9,201 nucleotides of DNA from contig CABUAS010000073.1 of assembly GCA_902489595.1 (NCBI GenBank), forward strand, positions 1 to 9,201, in the 5' to 3' direction. Below, piece after piece: positions 1 to 3,888 of the stretch (its first letter is position 1; every line of letters starts with the position of its first letter). Under the pieces are notes generated by a model. That model was not told the origin of the DNA and searched no databases. It was given only the letters and a program-made list of their open reading frames with translations. A program made the position numbers and the translations under genes. The DNA comes from an uncultured Oscillospiraceae bacterium. Its GTDB lineage: Bacteria; Bacillota; Clostridia; Oscillospirales; Acutalibacteraceae.

Positions 1-1
1 A

Positions 2-376
2 AATTCAGCGTTAAAGATTGCCCTTCTTGAAGCGAATGTTACTGATGTTGACTATGAAGGTTGTTTCAAAATTTATCAAATAGGTGAAATAAGGTTTATG
101 GACTTGCTATTTAGCAGATATGCAAGTCCATTTTCTTTTATTGATGTTTTAATTTCAAGCGGCAGATTTTCAGAAGGGGTATCGGAAATATATTCTTTTT
201 CAAACGAAGAAAAAGAATGGGATTTTTTCCTTCACAAAGTTTTTGATAAAAGTTTTGATGATTTTAAATCAACAGCCCTTGTACAGCCGCAGGAAATGAC
301 AGTTGATGATTTTGAAACAACAGTTAATAAATCAAAATCTATGTTAATCCCAATTGCACAAAACAGCCAAACATAG
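2..376 (+). CDS. 3' part of an unrecognised gene (left end outside the window)
   Basis: The frame is open from the first complete codon at position 2 to a TAG at 374-376, so the visible 124 residues are the C-terminal part of a longer protein. An internal ATG at 98 is in frame, but no ribosome binding site precedes it and the frame upstream reads like protein (alternating hydrophobic and acidic residues), so a start there is unlikely. The visible part is acidic and rich in Phe and Ser, with no obvious membrane segment and no motif I recognise. It ends in a polar tail. The gene lies in the AT-rich left portion of the window, ahead of an orphan gene on the same strand. I cannot assign a function. 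A phage or mobile-element origin is possible but nothing visible proves it. Confidence 0.6.
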   Translation, partial: NSALKIALLEANVTDVDYEGCFKIYQIGEIRFMDLLFSRYASPFSFIDVLISSGRFSEGVSEIYSFSNEEKEWDFFLHKVFDKSFDDFKSTALVQPQEMTVDDFETTVNKSKSMLIPIAQNSQT

Positions 377-391
377 CCAATTCAAATGCAG

Positions 392-434
392 ACACTTAAC
401 AGACATTGCCGATTTTGAATATTTAAGTGTTTTT
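392..434 (+). terminator. Possible weak intrinsic terminator after the partial gene
   Basis: ACACTTAA at 392-399 is the exact reverse complement of TTAAGTGT at 423-430, and four T follow directly. It lies just downstream of the stop codon at 376, where a terminator is expected. The loop is long (23 bases) and the stem AT-rich, so the call is tentative. Confidence 0.35.
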
Positions 435-476
435 GAAAATTGATACTAAAGGCTTTATTTTTTATTGCAGATTATT

Positions 477-499
477 TATAATATAAGTTGAAAAGAGGA
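477..499 (+). promoter_or_regulatory. -10-like box and ribosome binding site for the orphan gene
   Basis: A perfect TATAAT lies at 477-482, and AGAGGA at 494-499 lies seven bases ahead of the ATG at 507. The best hexamer at the right -35 distance (TTTATT, 454-459) is poor, so the promoter is only possible. The ribosome binding site is clear and fixes the start of the next gene. Confidence 0.35.
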
Positions 500-506
500 A
501 TGGTTA

Positions 507-1178
507 ATGTTTGCTGTTAATACATATGAAGAAATCGAAAAGAGAGAAAAAGAATTAAATAAAAAGCATATCGTTATTCTTTTGTTTGTAAGACCGTCTT
601 TACCAAATGCCAGTGATATTATAAATGAGTTTGAATATATTCATTACAATTCAGGAGAGTATTGTTCAATATATGCAGTTGGTTATACTAACAATTGCTT
701 TTTGGTTAACGAAGATAAAACTTACAATAGAATTACGAGTGTTGATAGTTCGCAATGGTATTTTAGTAATAAGGCTTTTGTTGAATTTAAAAATAATCTT
801 GAAAATCGTTTAAAATGGAAATATAGTGGCAATGCTGAAATGATCATATTGCAAAGTAATCCGTTAGGAAATAATATATTGAATTTTCAAAATTATATTT
901 CATTGGATATAAATTGTGGATTAAAAAGAGGATACTTAGATACTTTTAACAAGTTCATGGAATCATTGATTAGAAATTCAAAGAAAAATACAGAAGTATT
1001 ATCAGTATCATGGGAATTATCTAAAGAACGAATAAAGATTAAAGATATTTTAATTGAAACAATAGATGATTGTAAGAAAGTTCCGATTCCGGTGAAAAAG
1101 ATTTTGAAAGATAATCTTTTCTTTATGCCAAAATTAAATAAATATGACAAAACATCGCCGTGGAATTATTTACGGTAA
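507..1178 (+). CDS. Orphan protein of unknown function, 223 residues
   Basis: The start at 507 is supported by AGAGGA seven bases upstream, and the protein is full length with a TAA stop. It has no signal peptide or membrane segment. A hydrophobic strand at residues 21-28 (HIVILLFV) follows a charged helix. A Ser-Gly-Glu turn at residues 49-51 then leads into a second strand ending in GY near residue 60. Further on come a Trp-Tyr-Phe stretch and a Lys-Trp-Lys-Tyr-Ser-Gly stretch before another strand. The pattern suggests an alpha/beta sandwich in its N-terminal 140 residues and a helical C-terminal part. I have a vague memory of similar orphan proteins in accessory or defence-type regions, but I cannot name a family. 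The gene stands alone, is markedly AT-rich and converges on the csoR-like gene. Lateral acquisition is plausible. Confidence 0.7.
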   Translation: MFAVNTYEEIEKREKELNKKHIVILLFVRPSLPNASDIINEFEYIHYNSGEYCSIYAVGYTNNCFLVNEDKTYNRITSVDSSQWYFSNKAFVEFKNNLENRLKWKYSGNAEMIILQSNPLGNNILNFQNYISLDINCGLKRGYLDTFNKFMESLIRNSKKNTEVLSVSWELSKERIKIKDILIETIDDCKKVPIPVKKILKDNLFFMPKLNKYDKTSPWNYLR

Positions 1179-1191
1179 AGTTTTGTCATAT
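1142..1191. terminator. Long interrupted inverted repeat between convergent genes
   Basis: ATATGACAAAAC at 1142-1153 is the exact reverse complement of GTTTTGTCATAT at 1180-1191. Within the 26-base spacer, CCGT (1158-1161) can pair with ACGG (1172-1175). The orphan gene's stop codon (1176-1178) lies inside the structure, and the convergent repressor gene ends at 1206. The position suits a bidirectional terminator, but there is no clean T-run after it (TAATCTTCTTT follows), so a different role is possible. Confidence 0.4.
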
Positions 1192-1205
1192 AATCTTCTT
1201 TATTC

Positions 1206-1493
1206 TTAAGTTGTCTTAAATTTGTTTTCTGTGAATTCTTCAAGCATTTCGGTGTCGCCGTCCTCAATGGCGTGAACAACGCAGTGTTCCATATGGTCTT
1301 TTAAAATCACTTTGCCTGTGTTGTTTATAGCGTTTCTGACTGCCGCGAGCTGAATTAAAACTTCACTGCAGTCTTCTTCGCTTTCAACCATCTGCTTAAC
1401 TTTCTGAAGATGACCTATTGCCTTTGCAAGGCGTGCCGTAACCTCGGCAGTATGCTCGTGGGAATGAGTATGTTTATGATTTTTCCTGTCCAT
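1206..1493 (-). CDS. CsoR/RcnR-family (DUF156) metal-sensing transcriptional repressor
   Basis: This is a 95-residue, all-helical repressor of the CsoR/RcnR/FrmR family, whose members bind DNA as tetramers and let go on sensing metal or another thiol-reactive ligand. The ligand residues stand out: Cys42, His67 and Cys71 have the same spacing (25 and 4) as Cys36, His61 and Cys65 of M. tuberculosis CsoR. The N-terminus is His-rich (H6, H8, H10, H12, H14). H10 lies 32 residues before Cys42, the distance of the extra N-terminal His in RcnR and, as I recall, InrS. The metal could therefore be Cu(I) or Ni/Co, and I leave the symbol blank. The start is fixed by GAGGAT seven bases upstream on the minus strand. 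The gene is divergent from an ECF transporter gene whose promoter carries a CsoR-type operator. No copper ATPase or chaperone gene is next to it. Confidence 0.9.
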   Translation of the reverse strand: MDRKNHKHTHSHEHTAEVTARLAKAIGHLQKVKQMVESEEDCSEVLIQLAAVRNAINNTGKVILKDHMEHCVVHAIEDGDTEMLEEFTENKFKTT

Positions 1494-1546
1494 AATTTAC
1501 ATCCTCGTTTTAAATATGTTTTTTGCCTTTCAATTAAAACAGTGTT

Positions 1547-1575
1547 ATTATATTATAATGGTAAAATTATTTCAA
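1547..1575 (-). promoter_or_regulatory. Sigma-A promoter of the csoR-like gene
   Basis: Read on the minus strand, TTGAAA (complement of 1570-1575) and TATAAT (complement of 1547-1552) are separated by exactly 17 bases. This leaves a leader of about 45 bases before the ATG at 1493. The candidate operator at 1648-1664 lies more than 70 bases upstream, so autoregulation through that site is not obvious. Confidence 0.7.
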
Positions 1576-1595
1576 GTTTAGGCAAAAAAAACAAT

Positions 1596-1627
1596 AGGGA
1601 GTCGAATCTTGTTTTGATCGACTCCTT
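1596..1627. other. Hairpin between the two divergent promoters
   Basis: GGAGTCGA (1598-1605) pairs perfectly with TCGACTCC (1618-1625). Adding the outer A-T and G-T pairs gives about ten base pairs around a 12-base loop. An A-run lies before it and a T-run (1634-1639) a few bases after it. It is upstream of both promoters, so it would not be transcribed from either. It could insulate the two units, be a leftover terminator or bind a protein. Confidence 0.4.
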
Positions 1628-1647
1628 GAAGTATTTTTTGATTTTAT

Positions 1648-1664
1648 AACCCCTGTGGGGGGTT
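1648..1664. promoter_or_regulatory. Candidate CsoR-type operator
   Basis: AACCCC-TGTGG-GGGGTT is a 17-bp inverted repeat with a C-run facing a G-run, the hallmark of CsoR/RcnR-family operators (compare the B. subtilis CsoR site, with CCC facing GGGGG between TA ends). Its right arm ends at 1664 and shares TT with the -35 box starting at 1663, so a bound repressor should block the promoter of the transporter/methyltransferase pair. The only gene of this repressor family in the window starts 155 bases away. Confidence 0.7.
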
Positions 1665-1691
1665 GAATACGTGTGATTTTTACGATATAAT
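1663..1691 (+). promoter_or_regulatory. Sigma-A promoter of the ECF S component/methyltransferase operon
   Basis: TTGAAT at 1663-1668 and a perfect TATAAT at 1686-1691 are 17 bases apart. Transcription should start near 1698, leaving a leader of only about 20 bases with no room for a riboswitch. Control is therefore expected at initiation, through the overlapping C/G-run operator. Confidence 0.75.
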
Positions 1692-1717
1692 ATGGCAAAA
1701 ACTAAGGAGTTATGTTT

Positions 1718-2293
1718 ATGAAAAAAATGTCTTTGGTTAAACGCTCGGTTATTACCGCTGTGTGTATTGCTTTATGTTATGTTTTGCCTTTGCTGTTTCA
1801 TGCACTTAATATAGGCAGTGTTTTTTCACCGATGCATATTCCTGTTCTTTTGTGCGGCTTGATTTGCGGCGGCGGTTACGGTGCATTATGCGGTATTGCA
1901 GGCCCCGTTTTATCCTGCCTTCTTTCGGGTATGCCCGCGGCAGTAAAACTTATCTATTTTATTCCCGAACTTGCTGTTTACGGGTTAATCGCAGGTATTA
2001 TGATGAAGTTTATCCGCACGGGTAAGTTACTGCCTGATCTCTATATTTCTCTTACTATTGCAATGGTTGCAGGAAGAATTATAGGCGGTATTGCTCAGGC
2101 GCTCTTTTATGTAGGCTTGGGAGAATCATTTACTGTTGCCGCCATAGCAACAGGCTATTTTGTAACAACACTGCCCGGCATTATCTGTCACCTTATTCTT
2201 ATTCCGATTTTGGTTACTGTGCTTATGAAGTCTCGCCTTATTCCTAATCGTTATTCAAAGGGAGAGAATAATGAAAAAGAAAAATGTGATTGA
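1718..2293 (+). CDS. ECF-type transporter S component (substrate-binding membrane subunit)
   Basis: This is a small integral membrane protein with about five to six hydrophobic segments, typical of the S subunits that capture a vitamin or metal for a shared energising module (EcfT plus two ATPases). TM1 carries an Ala-x-x-x-Ala pattern (A14-A18), the known contact motif for EcfT. The SPMHIPVLL stretch (residues 37-45) followed by a Gly-rich turn is typical of this S-component group (PF12822-like). I prefer the ATG at 1718 (191 residues), because AAGGAG at 1704-1709 is eight bases from it. The in-frame ATG at 1712 is only two bases away. The N-terminal third is unusually rich in Cys (16, 20, 46, 50, 58, 67) and has His28 and His40. 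No T or ATPase gene is nearby, so a shared module elsewhere is assumed. The substrate is unknown. The operator-bearing promoter points to metal-responsive expression. Confidence 0.85.
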   Translation: MKKMSLVKRSVITAVCIALCYVLPLLFHALNIGSVFSPMHIPVLLCGLICGGGYGALCGIAGPVLSCLLSGMPAAVKLIYFIPELAVYGLIAGIMMKFIRTGKLLPDLYISLTIAMVAGRIIGGIAQALFYVGLGESFTVAAIATGYFVTTLPGIICHLILIPILVTVLMKSRLIPNRYSKGENNEKEKCD

Positions 2294-2858
2294 CTTTTTT
2301 AACCGCTGTGCACCGTGGTGGGATGATGATATGATTCGCCGTGACGATATTATAAATATGATTCTTGATAACGGCGGAATCTGTGAAAATATTGACGTTC
2401 TTGATGTTGCGTGCGGTACGGGCGTGCTTTTTCCCGATTACATAAAACGGGGCGTTGCCTCGGTTACCGGTATAGATATTTCACCCGAAATGGTGAAAAT
2501 TGCAAAACAGAAATTTCCGCAGATTAATGTTATCTGCGGTGATGTTGAAAGCGTGAAGTTTGACAGGCAGTTTGACGCCGTTATGGTTTATAATGCGTTC
2601 CCTCATTTTCCAAATTCCGAAAATCTTATTGAAGTACTTGCCGGACTGACAAAAACAGGGGGACGGCTGTCTGTTGCACACGGTATGAGCCGTGCCGAAC
2701 TTCACAATCATCATAAAAACCGTGCAAGTGAAGTTTCTGTTGAACTGATCAGTGAAAATAAACTCGCCGATATTTTTTCAAAATGGTTTGATGTAGACGT
2801 CATTATTTCAAACGATAATATGTATCAGGTTTCGGGTACTCGTAAAAATATATTGTAG
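2271..2858 (+). CDS. Class I SAM-dependent methyltransferase
   Basis: This 195-residue soluble enzyme has the standard Rossmann-type order. Motif I is VLDVACGTG (residues 43-51), the acidic residue binding the SAM ribose is Asp69 in GIDIS, and GD at 90-91 comes next. Motif IV follows as FDAVMVYNAFPHF (101-113), then a KTGGRLSVAH strand (128-137). A His-rich stretch after it (H137, H145, H147, H148) might bind a metal or the acceptor. The start at 2271 has GGGAG six bases upstream and lies inside the end of the transporter gene; the 23-base overlap implies translational coupling. The acceptor is unknown. It lacks the Cys set of arsenite methyltransferases. Linkage to an S component suggests it modifies the imported compound or a product made from it, but this is inference from context only. 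Confidence 0.85.
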   Translation: MKKKNVIDFFNRCAPWWDDDMIRRDDIINMILDNGGICENIDVLDVACGTGVLFPDYIKRGVASVTGIDISPEMVKIAKQKFPQINVICGDVESVKFDRQFDAVMVYNAFPHFPNSENLIEVLAGLTKTGGRLSVAHGMSRAELHNHHKNRASEVSVELISENKLADIFSKWFDVDVIISNDNMYQVSGTRKNIL

Positions 2859-2872
2859 GAGACGATTTCTAA

Positions 2873-2989
2873 ATTGTCCTGTTTTCAGTAGTGGCGGATA
2901 TTATCATCTCTGAATTAAATTCATTGCAGGGAATGGCCTCGGTGCCCTCCCGTTTCGCAGCAGCGTATATGAAAAATGGTAGGGATATC
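2873..2989 (+). pseudogene. Protein-like remnant cut off by the IS end
   Basis: After the TAA at 2870-2872 the frame stays open to a TGA at 2990-2992, and that TGA is the first three bases of the IS terminal repeat. The decoded stretch reads like real protein (for example SELNSLQGMASVPSRF and AAAYMKNGRDI). It may be a short surviving piece of a gene that once continued to the right and was interrupted by the insertion. No convincing start is visible: AGGAG at 2858-2862 precedes only an ATT codon, and GTG at 2891 has no ribosome binding site. About 39 open codons can occur by chance, so confidence is low. I recognise no family. Confidence 0.3.
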
Positions 2990-3014
2990 TGAAGTGAACC
3001 CCAAAGTTTAGACA
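2990..3014 (-). repeat. IS3-family terminal inverted repeat
   Basis: The 25 bases begin TGAAGTGAACCCC and end AAAGTTTAGACA, matching the TG...CCCC...AAGTT.GACA form of IS3-family (IS150-like) ends. The repeat lies immediately beyond the transposase stop, as in that family. It marks the insertion point after GATATC at 2984-2989. Confidence 0.75.
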
Positions 3015-3022
3015 AATAAATA

Positions 3023-3376
3023 TTAACTTGAGAGAGAATGAGTTCGGTATTGCACCGGGCTCATTTTCAGTTTAGAAATAATTCTTTCATTGTTGTAGTA
3101 ATGAATGTACTCATTGAGACAGTTGATGAATTCATCAACTGTCTCAAAATGTTCACCGTAAAATATTTCGACTTTAAGCCTGCTGAAAAAGTTTTCCATT
3201 GCACCGTTATCCATACAGTTGCCTTTTCGGGACACACTCTGTTTGATATTATGTTCGGATAACAAGCGCTGATATTCTGCGTGCTGATACTGCCAGCTTT
3301 GATCAGAATGAAATATCGGTGTTGCATCATTAGGCAGTTTTGCAAACAAACCATTCAGCGTCATTATCACTTGCAA
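3023..3376 (-). pseudogene. C-terminal part of an IS3-family transposase (OrfB, rve/DDE domain)
   Basis: The 117 decoded residues are the second half of the DDE integrase core. FHSDQSWQYQH (second catalytic Asp, about residue 24) is followed by SRKGNCMDNGAMENFF (catalytic Glu, about residue 61), then by YIHYYNNERI and SPVQYR, the classic OrfB ending. An intact OrfB has about 280 residues. The first catalytic Asp and everything before it are missing, so the product is inactive. The nominal start is a TTG at 3376 with no ribosome binding site. The frame runs open past it to about 3465, but that extension does not look like transposase. The stop (3023-3025) lies just inside the terminal repeat. 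Small departures from consensus (QSW for QGW, KLKMSP for KLKGMSP) suit a decaying copy. Confidence 0.85.
3114..3147. repeat. Perfect 34-bp palindrome inside the transposase
   Basis: The left half, TTGAGACAGTTGATGAA (3114-3130), is the exact reverse complement of 3131-3147, with no spacer; the centre is GAATTC. Because of the symmetry both strands encode ETVDEFINCL. On the minus strand this peptide sits where other IS3 transposases have a similar acidic helix before YIxYYN, so the palindrome is in coding sequence and not an obvious insertion. It could form a long cruciform or RNA hairpin. Confidence 0.9.
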
Positions 3377-3382
3377 ACGGGT

Positions 3383-3542
3383 ATCTGTTCCGTTCTTCGT
3401 CGGAAAAATATGTAAATTCCGTACCCTGTTTTGATTTTTTAAATTCGCTTTGCTTTAATGAGCAGCCCATAATTTTATCCCGTTAAATCTTGATTTGTGC
3501 TTTAAATTCTGTATAATAAATATTATAATATAATGATTTTTT
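3383..3542. other. Gene-free junction between IS remnant and PHP relic
   Basis: No intact gene lies between 3377 and 3888. In this part the DNA next to the truncated transposase contains a short minus-strand frame (ATG at 3468-3470, stop at 3330-3332, 46 codons) that reads hydrophilic and protein-like (for example YFSDEERNRYPFASDNDAEW). It has no recognisable family. To its right the DNA becomes very AT-rich (3500-3540). The stretch looks like scar sequence where fragments of unrelated genes were joined. Confidence 0.4.
3490..3517 (+). promoter_or_regulatory. Possible sigma-A promoter ahead of the PHP relic
   Basis: TTGATT (3490-3495) and a perfect TATAAT (3512-3517) are 16 bases apart. The region is very AT-rich, so chance is a real alternative. 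If active it could transcribe the relic and, reading on, the sugar operon at 3889. Confidence 0.35.
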
Positions 3543-3745
3543 ATGAAACTGACTGATTTAATTAAAAATGCAAAATAAACGGCATAAAGCAGTTCGGTAT
3601 TACCGATTATGTGAATTATTCGTTTATGGCAAAGCATCTTGAGCGTTCACGAAATTTATTTCTTGCGAATAAGACAGACAGTTTTCATCTCGGCGTTGAA
3701 CTTACAACCCTGCCGAAATCGCAGTATGATTTTGCACTTTTATGA
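3543..3745 (+). pseudogene. Relic of a PHP-domain (histidinol-phosphatase-like) protein
   Basis: Two adjoining frames together decode one recognisable stretch. The ATG at 3543 gives MKLTDLIKNAK and stops at 3576. The frame beginning with ATA at 3575 continues as INGIKQFGITDYVNYSF and reaches FHLGVELTTLPKSQYDF before TGA at 3743-3745. The AK.GIK.FGITD...NY and FH.GVE patterns are those of PHP-superfamily phosphoesterases. One lost A in the run at 3572-3575 explains the frame change. The fragment lacks the N-terminal HxH metal motif (a stop lies three codons before the ATG) and everything after about residue 67 of a roughly 250-residue protein. Asp-Tyr replaces the usual Asp-His of the TDH motif. 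It is a non-functional fragment; the shift alone might be a sequencing error, but the two truncations would not be. Confidence 0.6.
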
Positions 3746-3762
3746 TTTGTCAGATATATAAT
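3732..3762 (+). promoter_or_regulatory. Possible promoter of the sugar operon
   Basis: A perfect TATAAT lies at 3757-3762. The best upstream hexamer, TTGCAC at 3732-3737, is 19 bases away, two more than ideal. No better pair is visible between the relic and the operon. Start near 3769 would give a leader of about 120 bases that includes the hairpin at 3851-3871. Confidence 0.35.
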
Positions 3763-3850
3763 ATTTTTATGTGTTTATTATAACTGTTAAAAGGAATTGC
3801 CACAAGATGTTTTTTACATTTGGAAATATGTATTTTTAATGCGGTTATAA

Positions 3851-3871
3851 AAAAGCGGTTTTGCCGCTTTT
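3851..3871 (+). terminator. Terminator-like hairpin in the leader of the sugar operon
   Basis: AAAAGCGG (3851-3858) pairs perfectly with CCGCTTTT (3864-3871) around a five-base loop, giving a short intrinsic-terminator shape with A- and T-runs. It ends only six bases before the AAAGGGG ribosome binding site (3877-3883) of the symporter gene. It could end transcription arriving from the relic region, act as an attenuator or protect the 5' end of the message. Its terminal T-run is short, so termination would be partial. Confidence 0.5.
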
Positions 3872-3888
3872 ATCGGAAAGGGGTTTAT

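Larger units (their letters stand above)
2990..3380 (-). mobile_element. Truncated IS3-family insertion sequence
   Basis: One end is intact: the terminal repeat at 2990-3014, then the 3' end of the OrfB-type transposase nine bases inside it. The other end is missing. I find no partner terminal repeat to the right, and transposase-like sequence fades near 3380, before the first catalytic Asp, the OrfB N-terminus and all of OrfA. About 0.4 kb of an element normally 1.2-1.5 kb long remains. It cannot move by itself. The right-hand boundary is approximate. Confidence 0.8.

Noticed and set aside
893..1150. Minus-strand open frame of 85 codons inside the orphan gene
   Set aside because: It lies opposite a gene with a clear ribosome binding site, has no ribosome binding site of its own, and its Ile/Phe-rich composition is what the reverse of an AT-rich gene gives.
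1410..1649. Plus-strand open frame across the csoR-like gene start and the divergent promoter region
   Set aside because: It overlaps a well-supported regulator gene and its promoter, and its translation has no protein-like features.
1692..1717. Riboswitch ahead of the ECF S component, common for vitamin S components
   Set aside because: The predicted transcript leader is only about 20 bases, too short for any riboswitch.
3038..3262. Plus-strand frame inside the transposase containing ETVDEFINCL
   Set aside because: The peptide appears there only because the underlying DNA is a perfect palindrome; the rest of the frame is the shadow of the transposase.
3807..3839. Ten-codon Phe-rich mini-frame ahead of the leader hairpin, resembling an attenuator leader peptide
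   Set aside because: An AAAAGGAA stretch lies 11 bases upstream, but Phe-dependent control of a sugar operon makes no sense and no alternative pairing hairpins are visible.
3847..3862. Possible catabolite-responsive element (cre) in the AAAGCGGTTTT stretch
   Set aside because: The core resembles cre, but the outer TG and CA positions are absent, and the sequence is fully explained by the hairpin stem.
3820..3888. Longer N-terminus for the symporter from the ATG at 3820
   Set aside because: The extension would be translated through the hairpin and ribosome binding site, and the family normally begins just before the KIGYAMGD segment, as with the ATG at 3889.
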